Below, one piece after another: positions 17,717-26,524 of a stretch of 64,000 nt of DNA. The position numbers and the translations under genes were made by a program. The number at the start of each line of letters is the position of its first letter. Positions within the stretch are counted from its first letter, which is position 1. The notes beneath the pieces were generated by a model that saw only the letters and a program-made list of their open reading frames with translations, had not been told where the DNA came from and did not search any database. The DNA is from JBBEBE01 sp040882505 (GTDB lineage: Bacteria; Bacteroidota; Rhodothermia; Balneolales; Balneolaceae): NCBI GenBank assembly GCA_040882505.1, contig JBBEBE010000009.1, positions 1 to 64,000 on the forward strand, in the 5' to 3' direction.

Positions 17717-18314
17717 CGGTCACCATCCACATCCGGGTTCCGATCCCGTCTCCCCGAATGAACCATGCACACGAAACCGTACCGTGGGACCGACCGGGAA
17801 CACCGGAGCTGTATCCAGGGCGAGTCTCGGCGTATTGATGCTGCTCCTTCTCGGCGGATGTGTCTCCTACAGTTTGACGGGGACATCCATCCCGACGGGT
17901 GTACGCACCGTCTATATTCCGTTTTTTGGCGATCAATCCGGTGGCGGGGTGGCCGACTTGAGTGATCGGCTCAACCGTGCATTGATTCAGCGTTTTGTGA
18001 ATCAGAGCCGCCTCTCGCAAACCAGTGATCAACAAAGCGCCGACGCCTGGATCGAAGGTCAGATCGTCTCCTACCGCGTACGGGCAGCCAGTATTGGCGG
18101 AGATCAACAAGCCAATCTGAATGAAGTCATCATCTCGGTTCGTGCTGTTTTTCAGTATACGACCGACGACGAGCCGCTCTACAGCAAGAGCTTCAGCGGA
18201 TCGGGCACCTACGATGTGCAGGAGAGTCCGGTCGATGGTGAAACGGCGGCAGCGGCTCAGGCGTTGCAACAGATCGCCAACAATATGTTCAACGATGCGG
18301 TAAGCAATTGGTAG
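17703..18314 (+). CDS. lptE: LptE-family LPS-assembly lipoprotein
   Basis: The product (203 residues from this ATG) has a lipoprotein signal ending in LLGGC at about residue 53, followed by a compact ~150-residue domain (YSLTGTSIPTGVRTVYIPFF at its start) typical of Bacteroidota LptE. LptE helps LptD insert lipopolysaccharide into the outer membrane. The ATG at 17703 overlaps the activator gene by 14 bp. Because the signal is unusually far from it, a start nearer 17820-17838 is possible. The following TPR gene is on the same strand. Confidence 0.78.
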   Translation: MNLSNGHHPHPGSDPVSPNEPCTRNRTVGPTGNTGAVSRASLGVLMLLLLGGCVSYSLTGTSIPTGVRTVYIPFFGDQSGGGVADLSDRLNRALIQRFVNQSRLSQTSDQQSADAWIEGQIVSYRVRAASIGGDQQANLNEVIISVRAVFQYTTDDEPLYSKSFSGSGTYDVQESPVDGETAAAAQALQQIANNMFNDAVSNW

Positions 18315-18420
18315 ACCGGGGAAGGATCTGTGGGGTCCCGTTTGTTCCGACCCGAACACCGGTAATGGAGCTGGACAAGAGTTGTTTTTTACCGGGGGAG
18401 CAGATAGTTTCCTCCTCTCC

Positions 18421-19053
18421 ATGAAACCCCTCCTTGAACATATCCCCCACTCGCTTCGCGGCTATCTGGATCACTTTCAAAAAGATCCGGACGAAGCGAT
18501 TGACCGCCTGAGAGGACATCTCGGTCGAAGAGGCCCCGATGCGGTGGGCCACTACTTGTTGGCATGGCTCTGCCACCACAACGGGTACCGGGAAGAAGCG
18601 GTCCGGGCAGCCTGGAAAGCACGCATTTTCTCTCCGGGAAGTCCGGCGACCGAACGACTGCACTACTACCTGAGCCACCCCGACGGATTCAGTGCCTGGA
18701 CACCCGACACCTCGTCACCGGCTCAATCGGGCCGGCGTCCTGCACCGCGAAAGAAGACGTGGTCTCGCCCGATTCAGAACCTCGACTCCCTGATCGAAAA
18801 GCTCTCTTCGGTCGAGACACGCGCCATCCGTCTGGATCCCGACAACGAAAAGGAAAGCGGGCAGGATCTGAGCGCCGAATCCCTGGAGGTGGACGACATC
18901 GTCACAGACACCATCGCCTGGATTCACGAAACGCAGGGCAACCACGGACAGGCCATTCGCATCTATGAACAGCTCAAGGAGAACTGGCCGGAGAAGCGGA
19001 GCGAGTACGAAGAGAAGATCGCTGCCCTCAAGAAGAAGCTCGGCGATTCGTAG
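18421..19053 (+). CDS. TPR-like protein of the lptE cluster
   Basis: The 210-residue protein shows tetratricopeptide-type helices at both ends (about 30-70: AVGHYLLAWLCHHNGYREEAVRAAWKAR; and about 160-195: DTIAWIHETQGNHGQAIRIYEQL) with a charged, proline-containing linker. There is no signal peptide, so it is probably cytoplasmic or peripheral. A small TPR-like gene after lptE is common in related genomes, where secG often follows; here the next genes are hipBA on the other strand. The start is the first ATG; an in-frame TTG at 18382 is less likely. Confidence 0.65.
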   Translation: MKPLLEHIPHSLRGYLDHFQKDPDEAIDRLRGHLGRRGPDAVGHYLLAWLCHHNGYREEAVRAAWKARIFSPGSPATERLHYYLSHPDGFSAWTPDTSSPAQSGRRPAPRKKTWSRPIQNLDSLIEKLSSVETRAIRLDPDNEKESGQDLSAESLEVDDIVTDTIAWIHETQGNHGQAIRIYEQLKENWPEKRSEYEEKIAALKKKLGDS

Positions 19054-19130
19054 AAATTCCGCCCATTATTCTCTGCATCAAAGAACCTCGAGGCGTTCTA
19101 CGGATCCGAGTCGTACTCTGCCTTCCCAAT

Positions 19131-20426
19131 CTACAACCTGATCAACGTTTTCTGTATGTGATCCCGCAATTCCGGATCTACCCGAACCTCGTCTGCATAG
19201 GTCTTCCAACGCTGGACAACGGAATGTACCTGATCGATAATCGCAGATGATCGACGAATATGGACCGACTCGGCGACCGCCATCAGATCGGATCGACGAA
19301 TCGAGGACCTCTTGCCATTCACACTCAAGGCGTGGTGGCTTACCCACTCACTCCCGGGCCGCCAGGCGTGACAGAGATCATAGGCCGGAGCCAGCTCCCA
19401 GGAATCATCTTTTTTCAAGCGAAACGAGAAATTCTTTGTGTGATCATCACAATTTCTGGCAAGTACATTGAAGACCATTCGTCGAAACATCTGCTCTGCA
19501 GCCGGATAATCAAGTTTCAACCTTCGCATCGTCTGGAAAAGTTGCTCGTATCCATAACTCCGAATTTCATTGTAATCCAGATGATTCAGTCCGCACCAAG
19601 TCTGTATGTGGTGCTTCTGGTTCCCGTCCCTGTCGAAACGCTGGGTCATGAAATGAGCCCTCCCTCCCTCTTCAAGCAATTGACAGGGCATCATCTCGAT
19701 TCCGCAATCCAGGGCCATACGATGGTACGCCATCTCCACCCGACCGTATCCATGACTTTTCCCGAGCTGAATATCACTGACTCCGTCAAGTTTGATGAGC
19801 CAGTGGCTGAACCCTTTCGGGATCCTGGTTTGGCCGGACCGAATTTCGCCAGTCGTTTTGTTCCATGCGATGACCGCCTTGGGACGTGCCCCCCCAGCAG
19901 ATGTTCCGATTCTCAAAAGATCTTTGACGGCGCCTCCTTTATCCTCCTTCAGATGAGTTTCGAACTCTTCCCGCCTCTCCAGAATACTCCTTGCTGCGTC
20001 GACAAGGGAATGGACCTCGACGTGAAACGTTCGTTGGGTCGACCCCATAATGGATGGTTCAAATTCCAGTGCGCCCATACCGCGATCGCCGATAAAGCAG
20101 AGCGTTTCGACCGGATTCATGCTGTCGGCCGGACGACCGTTCCGAGCCAACCACTCCTGAATCAATCGATTCCCGTATTTGTCCGGCAACACATCCGCCA
20201 ACAGACCCGGCAATCCCTTGAAACAGTCCGGTTTGTTTCGTCTGCGAAGATCCGGAAACGAATACACTCGTCGTGAAGATGTCAGAGGCATTTGCAGGGG
20301 AGAAAGCTCCCATCCGGTCGCCCGAAAGGACGGGTTGAACTCAAACAGTCCCAACCCTCTCTCATCGTCCCATGCAATGGCCCCTGCTTCTTCTCCCCAA
20401 ACTCGAACGGTTGCCGTCGTCACCAT
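19131..20426 (-). CDS. hipA: HipA-type toxin kinase
   Basis: The 431-residue protein has all the HipA kinase marks: an N-terminal HipA_N region, the SAGGARPK nucleotide loop (about 180-187), HWLIKLDG, the MTQRFDRDG segment, catalytic NCDDHTKNF (about 330-338), and the metal-binding PAYDLCHA. HipA phosphorylates aminoacyl-tRNA synthetases and arrests growth when not held by HipB. The ATG at 20426 is preceded by GAGGAG and overlaps the end of hipB by 7 bp. The key residues look intact, so the toxin is probably functional. Confidence 0.9.
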   Translation of the reverse strand: MVTTATVRVWGEEAGAIAWDDERGLGLFEFNPSFRATGWELSPLQMPLTSSRRVYSFPDLRRRNKPDCFKGLPGLLADVLPDKYGNRLIQEWLARNGRPADSMNPVETLCFIGDRGMGALEFEPSIMGSTQRTFHVEVHSLVDAARSILERREEFETHLKEDKGGAVKDLLRIGTSAGGARPKAVIAWNKTTGEIRSGQTRIPKGFSHWLIKLDGVSDIQLGKSHGYGRVEMAYHRMALDCGIEMMPCQLLEEGGRAHFMTQRFDRDGNQKHHIQTWCGLNHLDYNEIRSYGYEQLFQTMRRLKLDYPAAEQMFRRMVFNVLARNCDDHTKNFSFRLKKDDSWELAPAYDLCHAWRPGSEWVSHHALSVNGKRSSIRRSDLMAVAESVHIRRSSAIIDQVHSVVQRWKTYADEVRVDPELRDHIQKTLIRL

Positions 20427-20776
20427 TTCCACTCCTCGCCATCCTCGCCTGTTCTTCCTTGCACAGTACGTGCACGACGTCGCTTCTCCCGCTCCAGTCG
20501 GGCGAGTTCAATCGGGCTGATGTTTGGCCCGGTTTCGAATGCGTCCAGTACATAAAGGAGATCCAGGACTCGAAGAACACGGATCAAGTTCGTCAAATGC
20601 GTTCCCTCGCCACGCTCCAACATGCTCAACGTCGAACGACTGATCCCTGCTTTTGCAGCAACGTCATGTTGGGTTTGGTTCTGCTCGAGTCGGCGTTCCC
20701 GGATACTGGACCCCATCTTCTCCAGAATCGCCCGGTCACTCATGGATACCCAGTCTATGTCTGAAATTTCATTCAT
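20420..20776 (-). CDS. hipB: HipB-type antitoxin (Xre-family HTH)
   Basis: The 118-residue product has an Xre helix-turn-helix (about 20-75: GSSIRERRLEQNQTQHDVAAKAGISRSTLSMLERG) and a basic C-terminal tail. It should bind its own promoter and HipA. I chose the ATG at 20776; a GTG three codons upstream is possible. A perfect palindrome 24 bp upstream is the likely operator. It precedes hipA with a 7-bp overlap, the standard order. Confidence 0.88.
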   Translation of the reverse strand: MNEISDIDWVSMSDRAILEKMGSSIRERRLEQNQTQHDVAAKAGISRSTLSMLERGEGTHLTNLIRVLRVLDLLYVLDAFETGPNISPIELARLEREKRRRARTVQGRTGEDGEEWKW

Positions 20777-20799
20777 TATGGTCACATTTTGATTTTAAT

Positions 20800-20815
20800 G
20801 TATGAATTTTCATAC
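20800..20815 (-). promoter_or_regulatory. Probable HipB operator palindrome
   Basis: GTATGAA-TT-TTCATAC is a perfect 7+7 inverted repeat just upstream of hipB, in the AT-rich leader. Position and symmetry fit autoregulation by an Xre dimer. Direct binding is inferred. Confidence 0.65.
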
Positions 20816-20891
20816 AAATCTCAAACGAATACAACGCACAGGGAGTACGGGCCATCGGCAATCAGAGAAGATTCCAAACAGGTGTCCCGCC

Positions 20892-21527
20892 TTACGCGTT
20901 AACGAAGGGATTGTGACTCTTTTCGTGGCCAATCGTGGTAGAGGGGCCGTGACCGGGCCAAACGACGGTTTCGTCAGGTAACGGGTAGAGTTTCTCGCGG
21001 ATGGATTGGACAAGCTCGTCGGAACGGCCTTTGTAGAGGTCGGTTCGGCCGATGCTCTCGCGAAAAAGTGCGTCTCCGGAGACAAGAACCCCCTCATCGG
21101 GGAAATAGAGAGAGACGTGATCAGGCGAATGACCGGGTGTATCGATCACATCCATGGTGAACGACCCCAGCTGAAATCCCTTGCCTTCCGGAAGCGGCTC
21201 CGGGTCTGCATGGAACCCGGCCATTTGGATCCCGAACAGGGCGGCCTGTTCTTCGGCATTTTTCCAAAGCCAGCGATCCCGGTCACTGAGCCAGACCGGA
21301 AGGTCGTAGTGTCGCAGAATGCCACTCAATCCCAGGACATGATCCACATGGGCGTGAGTGAGAAGAATGGCGATCGGACGGGCACCCGATCGTTTCAAAT
21401 AGTTCAAAAAGATCTCGAGTTCCCGTTGGTTCGAGAAGCCGGGATCCACAATGAGTGCTTCTTCTCCGTCGAGGAGCAGATAGCTGTTCTCGGCAAAGGG
21501 TCCGACGGTAAATGACTCGACTTGCAT
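20892..21527 (-). CDS. Metallo-beta-lactamase-fold hydrolase (glyoxalase II-like)
   Basis: The 211-residue protein carries the MBL metal motif THAHVDH (about 57-63), a second His in DTPGHSPDHV, an Asp in SGDALF and the final His in WPGHGPSTTIGHE. The short size and motifs match YcbL-type glyoxalase II-like hydrolases. The substrate cannot be told from sequence. It follows rpmE by 29 bp and is probably co-transcribed with it. Confidence 0.85.
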   Translation of the reverse strand: MQVESFTVGPFAENSYLLLDGEEALIVDPGFSNQRELEIFLNYLKRSGARPIAILLTHAHVDHVLGLSGILRHYDLPVWLSDRDRWLWKNAEEQAALFGIQMAGFHADPEPLPEGKGFQLGSFTMDVIDTPGHSPDHVSLYFPDEGVLVSGDALFRESIGRTDLYKGRSDELVQSIREKLYPLPDETVVWPGHGPSTTIGHEKSHNPFVNA

Positions 21528-21556
21528 GCGGGTACTCCCGGTTGGCCCCGGTTGTC

Positions 21557-21769
21557 CTACTTCTTGCCGTATCGGCGGTTGAAGCGGTCGATCTGGCCGG
21601 CCGTTTTCTGCAACGTTGCATTGTCGGAGAAGAACGGATGGTTCTTCGAGTCGACTTCGCTTTTGTAGACGCCGTTGGCCGGATTCATGGTACTACGGGT
21701 GGTAAACTCGGTCCCGTCACTCATGATCACTTTTACTTCGTTGTACTCCGGATGGATTCCTTTTTTCAT
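21557..21769 (-). CDS. rpmE: 50S ribosomal protein L31 (zinc-independent form)
   Basis: The 70-residue product begins MKKGIHPEYNEVKVIMSDGT and contains TRSTM and a C-terminal GQIDRFNRRYGKK, matching ribosomal protein L31. It has no cysteines, so it is the form lacking the zinc ribbon. The start is the internal ATG at 21769, preceded by GGCAGGCAGG; the longer frame is not conserved. It lies between pabB and the MBL hydrolase gene on the same strand. Confidence 0.93.
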   Translation of the reverse strand: MKKGIHPEYNEVKVIMSDGTEFTTRSTMNPANGVYKSEVDSKNHPFFSDNATLQKTAGQIDRFNRRYGKK

Positions 21770-21919
21770 AACCTGCCTGCCAATTCTCTTTCGGGTTCTC
21801 CCGTTCGGACTGTACCGGCTGCTGCGAACCGATTCTGCCGATCCAACCGATCGCTGTTCACGACGGGAGATCCTCACCTGTTTGTGGGAGTTTATATAGT
21901 CAGGAAAAATAGTGCAATT

Positions 21920-23356
21920 TCAGAGCGATTGCAATGCGTGTGTCAATGCCCGGGTCTTGACGCACGTCTCCTCGAACTCGGCCTCCGGATCGGAGTCGCT
22001 GGTAATCGCTCCTCCGGCAGAATACCAAAGTGATTCTCCCCGCAGAATGGCCGTCCGGATCACCACGTTGAAGTCAAATTCCCCGTCCGGGGCCATGTAC
22101 CCGATCGCACCGGAATAGATCCCGCGACGATATCGCTCAAGCCGTTCGATCCACTCCATGGACCGGATTTTGGGCGCTCCGGTCATGGATCCCATCGGAA
22201 AACAGGCGCGAATCATGTCGATCGGATCGGTACCTGGCCGAACCTGCCCTTCGACTGTCGTAAGGAGCTGGTGGACGGTTTGGAAGCTCTGAACATCGAA
22301 AAGACGGGGAACCGTCACGCTTCCCGGTTGGCAGACGCGGGAGAGGTCGTGCCGAACCAGATCGGTGATCATCACATTTTCTGCCCGCTCCTTCTTTGAT
22401 TCGATCAGGTGGTTGCGAAGAGCGCGATCGGTCACCGGATCCGGATCGCGCGGGGACGTCCCCTTGATCGGCTGGGAGAAAAGATGCCCGTCATGGTGGC
22501 AAAGAAAACGTTCGGGAGAGGCGCAACTCACACTCCACTCCGGTGTCCGGATCCAGGCTGCAAACGGGACCGGACCCGCCTCCCGCATGGCACGAAAGAG
22601 TGCCCCGGAGGTCGAATCGAACGGCATGGAGAGCTGTCTGGAGAGGTTCAACTCGTAAATTTCCCCCTCTTTGATGGCCTCCTGTACCTTCCGGATGGCC
22701 TCCAGATAGGCCTCCTCGCTCACACTGGAGACCAGCGGCGCTGTTCGGGGGTCCGTGTATCCACTCCCGGTGCGAACGGATGAACCGGTATGTCTGCCGG
22801 AGCCCTCGGGCATTGGCTCCAGGAGCCAACTCTTGCGAAGAGAAGACGGGGGTGTTGCCGTCGGCAACGTTTGTCGCACGGTCGACAAACGCTCCAGCCT
22901 GGAGTCCCAGACCTCCAGGCTCGCCGGGATCATGAACCAGAGATCGGGGGCACCGACCGGATCGGGATGACGCGAGTGAAGCGCTTCAATCCGGTTTTTG
23001 AGATCGTATCCGAAGTAGCCGGTCATCCAGGCCGGCCGGATTGCGCGCAACTCCTGCAGGGCTCTCCAGGGATCTCCGACCCCTCTCCACCGTCCACGAC
23101 CCCACTGAAGGGTCAGACGCTCGCCCCGAGCCGAGAGAATCACCAACGGATCCCTGCCCAGCAGAGAGTACCGACTGGAGGGGTGGCCGTCCAGTTGCGA
23201 GTCGAGAAGGACACAAGGAGGGGATTCGGATTCATCGAGGGCGACATCGATCCAGTCCCGTTTCTCCTCCCTGCTCATCGGGCGGGCGGGCGCATCTGTT
23301 ATTTTGGCGGCAAGGTCAGTACCTTGTCGCTCATCGAAAATTTCAGGCTTGCTCAT
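21920..23356 (-). CDS. pabB: Aminodeoxychorismate synthase component I (PabB)
   Basis: The 478-residue protein is a chorismate-binding enzyme: an N-terminal RYSLLGRDP-type region, IYELNLSRQ, the PIKGTSPR loop, ESKKERAENVMITDLVRHDL, and GSMTGAPKIRSME. The Lys in PIKGT marks PabB rather than anthranilate synthase TrpE (Ala). It makes 4-amino-4-deoxychorismate for folate with an amidotransferase partner, which is not nearby. The ATG at 23356 overlaps the pyrD start on the opposite strand; a later Met at 23278 is an alternative. Confidence 0.88.
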   Translation of the reverse strand: MSKPEIFDERQGTDLAAKITDAPARPMSREEKRDWIDVALDESESPPCVLLDSQLDGHPSSRYSLLGRDPLVILSARGERLTLQWGRGRWRGVGDPWRALQELRAIRPAWMTGYFGYDLKNRIEALHSRHPDPVGAPDLWFMIPASLEVWDSRLERLSTVRQTLPTATPPSSLRKSWLLEPMPEGSGRHTGSSVRTGSGYTDPRTAPLVSSVSEEAYLEAIRKVQEAIKEGEIYELNLSRQLSMPFDSTSGALFRAMREAGPVPFAAWIRTPEWSVSCASPERFLCHHDGHLFSQPIKGTSPRDPDPVTDRALRNHLIESKKERAENVMITDLVRHDLSRVCQPGSVTVPRLFDVQSFQTVHQLLTTVEGQVRPGTDPIDMIRACFPMGSMTGAPKIRSMEWIERLERYRRGIYSGAIGYMAPDGEFDFNVVIRTAILRGESLWYSAGGAITSDSDPEAEFEETCVKTRALTHALQSL

Positions 23357-24440
23357 GTATCGAACCATTGTACGACCCTTGCTGTTTCGGTTCAAGGCAG
23401 ACACCACCCACAACGAGATGGTCCGCTGGGGCCGTGTAGCCGCCGGATCCACGGTACTCCGCCATCTTGCCAGCTGGATCTACGAAGTCCGAGCGCCGGA
23501 ATTGGAACAGGAGATCCTCGGAATGCACTTCCGGAATCCGGTCGGCCTGGCCGCCGGATTCGACAAAAACGGCGACCTGACCCCTCTGATGGAGGCGGCC
23601 GGATTCGGGTTCGTCGAAGTGGGCAGCATTACGGCCAACGCGTCGGTCGGCAATCCGCTTCCGCGCCTCTTTCGACTCCCGGACGATCAGTCGCTGATCA
23701 ATCGAATGGGGCTCAATAACGATGGTGCAGATACGATTGTCAAGAGGCTTCGCAAGCAGACGATCCAGATTCCGCTCGGCGTGAACATTGCCAAGACCCA
23801 CGATCCCGGGATCTCCGGTGAGCGGGCACTCCAAGACTACAAGAAGAGTTTTGACCGGGCCAGTGAGGTTGCCGACTACATCACCATCAACATCTCCTGC
23901 CCCAATACACGGGAGGGGAAAACCTTTGAAGAGCCCGAAAGCCTGGCGGCTCTCCTCTCTCATCTGCAGATCGATGCCGACGAGACACTCCCGCCGGTCT
24001 TTGTCAAACTCTCGAGTGACCTGGACGAACATCGCCTCGAGGAGCTGATCGATGTCTGTCGACCCTGCGCCATTAGTGGCTATGTTGCCGTGAACACCTC
24101 CTCGTCGCGCGACGGATTGCAGACAGCGAAACAGACGCTCCAATCAATCGGAGAAGGGGGACTGAGCGGACGGGCGATCGCCGGAAAGCGGTTGCGAACC
24201 ATTCGCATGCTTTCGGAGAAAACCCGGGGCGAAAAACCGATTATCGGTGTGGGCGGTATTTTTTCGACCGAAGATGCCCTGGAGACGATCCGGGCGGGCG
24301 CCGACCTGATTCAGGTCTACAGCGGGCTCGTCTACGAGGGACCCGGACTGGTTCGGCGAATCAACCGGGGTCTTCGGGATCACCTGCGTCACGAGGGGTT
24401 GGAACACATTTGGCAAATCCGTTCCGGCAAGAAACCGTGA
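23355..24440 (+). CDS. pyrD: Dihydroorotate dehydrogenase, class-2-like (quinone)
   Basis: The 361-residue enzyme has the class-2 N-terminal extension (MYRTIVRPLLFRF, then KADTTHNEM) that docks on the membrane quinone pool, the FMN motifs AAGFDKNG and NRMGLNNDG, INISCPNT, and the C-terminal GVGGIFSTEDA and QVYSGLVYEGP. It oxidises dihydroorotate to orotate before PyrE. The position of the class-2 catalytic Ser (SSPNT) is Cys here (SCPNT), as in class-1 enzymes. Its ATG overlaps the divergent pabB start, and its stop directly abuts the convergent gene. Confidence 0.9.
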   Translation: MYRTIVRPLLFRFKADTTHNEMVRWGRVAAGSTVLRHLASWIYEVRAPELEQEILGMHFRNPVGLAAGFDKNGDLTPLMEAAGFGFVEVGSITANASVGNPLPRLFRLPDDQSLINRMGLNNDGADTIVKRLRKQTIQIPLGVNIAKTHDPGISGERALQDYKKSFDRASEVADYITINISCPNTREGKTFEEPESLAALLSHLQIDADETLPPVFVKLSSDLDEHRLEELIDVCRPCAISGYVAVNTSSSRDGLQTAKQTLQSIGEGGLSGRAIAGKRLRTIRMLSEKTRGEKPIIGVGGIFSTEDALETIRAGADLIQVYSGLVYEGPGLVRRINRGLRDHLRHEGLEHIWQIRSGKKP

Positions 24441-26408
24441 TTACTCCGGCTCCCGACTCTCTGTATCGGGTGCCGGGTCCGGCAGATTCAACCGGGCGGC
24501 CAACTGGCGGGCATGAGGCGAGGCGGGAGCCAGTTTGATGAGTTCGTCGGCCCACCGGAGCGCCTCTTCCTGCCTGCCCCGGGAGATGGCCAGATCGGCC
24601 AGAGCATAGAGGCTCTCGCGCCGGGGAGCTCCTTCGGGCGCCTCCTGCCAGACGCGCAGGAATTGAGCCCGTGCCTGCTCCGGTTCATCCAGACGAACCA
24701 GGTAGTGCACCCCGATCCGGTAGATGATCTCGTACCGATCGATCTCCATGGCCATCTGCTCCTGCTCGCTGCCGGGTATCTCTCCCAGGTTCAACCCGCC
24801 GGCGGGGACACTGGAGAGACCTTCGGCCGTCACATCCTCACCGGACAGCGTCGAGCGACCGTTGACATCCTCGCCAGGGACGTTTTCAACGAACGAACCT
24901 CGGGCCGGTCCTGCCGATGCCCGCCTCCATTCGTCCGTCAGGGGTCGATGACCCCACACCTGCCGGAACTGTTGACGTCCCCGCTCCATCTGTACCGGGT
25001 TGCGTTCATTCAGAAATCCACCCCCTTCCGTATCGATACTCACACCGGTCGGCTCGAGGAGTGGGACCCCTCCCCGTCGAGTCGGTTCCCGATCCCCGGG
25101 TTCATCGTCCATGCCGGCCTGATGTTCCGCTTCCAGTTCACGAATCCGTTCATAAAACCGGTCTCTCGGAAGCCGGGAGAGGGTGAGCAGACTGTCCAGT
25201 CGCATCTCCTCTTGCCGCAGTTCGGTATAGGTCCGCCAGCTACCGGCCAGTTCATCGGCGTCCCAATCGCCGGGGAGTTGCTCCGGAGGAACCTGCATAC
25301 GGGCGGTCGAGTCGTAGTAGGCAGCTGCCGTCAAGTGGTCTCCATAGAGATCGTGATGCAGCAGAGCCAGTTCATGGTACACACGAGCCCGAACCGGTGG
25401 ATCGGGTCGGGTCTCTTCGTCCCGAAGCAACGATTCCAGTCGGTACTGTGCCTGAAGGGTTCCCCCCATGGCCATTTCGGTCTGAGCCAACTGAAGACGA
25501 ATCTCCGGACGCCGGCGAACCCAAAGTTCACTGCGGTCCATCCGATAGAGCCCGGCAAGGGCCTCCTCCTCCCGACCCATCGCCCGAAGTGCCTCGACCC
25601 GTTTGAGCAGCGTCTGAAACTCCATCTCCATGTCGGGAGTCAACTCCAGCAGCTGGTCGTAGGCACTGAGCGCTTGTGTGTAATTTCCCATCCGCTCCAT
25701 GAGTTGCCCGTAGTGAAAGTAGGCACGATGCGCCAAATCGGTCTCTTCCAGTCGTTCCAGAGAGAAGAGTAGCTGCAATCCAGCCAGATAGTAGTCTCCC
25801 CGGGCCGTGTAGAGCTGGGCCAGAACCGCACGCGCTTGTGCAAGGTACTCCGGGGTCCATCCGGAGGTGAGCGAGACGGCCTCCTCTCCCGTCTCGTCTT
25901 GGAGAAAACTCCACTCGTTTTCACCGCCAATCATCTGCTCGAGGAATCGGATCCCTTCACTGTTCAAGCCCAACTCCAGGTAGGTCCGTGCTTCCCAGAT
26001 CACCGCCCGTTCCCATGCATCGCGACGGGTGGTGGTTCGGGCCACTTCCCGAAATTTGTCCCGGGCCGCAAAATAGTCTCCACGGTAGTACCACGACTTG
26101 CCGATCAGCTCCAGGGCATCGTCCGGAAAACTTGAATTCGGATGATTCCGAAGGATGGACGCGGCTTTCTCGATCGCCTCGCCAAAGGCTTCTTCTCCCC
26201 CTTGGCCGGGCGGGGGATGAATCCGGATGAGCTCGTGCGGATTGAATTCGGGCTGGTTTCGAAGATTCTCTTCAAGCCCCTGTTCGAAGTACGATTTGGC
26301 GTTGTAGAAGGTGTTGTAGTACGCCCTCATGTCGTACCACTGTTGATGAAGCGTGGTGGAACACCCGCTCAGAAGTACCAGAAGCAAGATGAGCGTCGCC
26401 TTCTTCAC
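24441..26408 (-). CDS. Large TPR lipoprotein (SprE/PorW-like layout)
   Basis: The 655-residue product has a lipoprotein signal ending in LLSGC (about residue 16) and an N-terminal YYNTFYNAKSYFEQG stretch. A long run of tetratricopeptide-type helices follows (about 85-400) and again near the C-terminus (about 560-640), separated by a low-complexity acidic/Arg-rich linker. The start resembles SprE/PorW lipoproteins of the Bacteroidota type-IX secretion/gliding apparatus, but no other T9SS gene is present, so that is only a suggestion. It is convergent with pyrD with no intervening base. Confidence 0.7.
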   Translation of the reverse strand: MKKATLILLLVLLSGCSTTLHQQWYDMRAYYNTFYNAKSYFEQGLEENLRNQPEFNPHELIRIHPPPGQGGEEAFGEAIEKAASILRNHPNSSFPDDALELIGKSWYYRGDYFAARDKFREVARTTTRRDAWERAVIWEARTYLELGLNSEGIRFLEQMIGGENEWSFLQDETGEEAVSLTSGWTPEYLAQARAVLAQLYTARGDYYLAGLQLLFSLERLEETDLAHRAYFHYGQLMERMGNYTQALSAYDQLLELTPDMEMEFQTLLKRVEALRAMGREEEALAGLYRMDRSELWVRRRPEIRLQLAQTEMAMGGTLQAQYRLESLLRDEETRPDPPVRARVYHELALLHHDLYGDHLTAAAYYDSTARMQVPPEQLPGDWDADELAGSWRTYTELRQEEMRLDSLLTLSRLPRDRFYERIRELEAEHQAGMDDEPGDREPTRRGGVPLLEPTGVSIDTEGGGFLNERNPVQMERGRQQFRQVWGHRPLTDEWRRASAGPARGSFVENVPGEDVNGRSTLSGEDVTAEGLSSVPAGGLNLGEIPGSEQEQMAMEIDRYEIIYRIGVHYLVRLDEPEQARAQFLRVWQEAPEGAPRRESLYALADLAISRGRQEEALRWADELIKLAPASPHARQLAARLNLPDPAPDTESREPE

Positions 26409-26524
26409 ATGGATGGTCGTCGGAGTTCAGGGCTTCCGTCGGCCGAACCGGACCCGGTTCGACCCGATGAACCCGGATGCGGCCGGTTCAGCCCCCGCCG
26501 TACAGAGTACACATCGGGAGGCTT

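Noticed and set aside
24441..26408. Type-IX secretion component call (SprE/PorW)
   Set aside because: Only the N-terminal layout and TPR content are similar; no other T9SS gene is present, so a firm name was not given.
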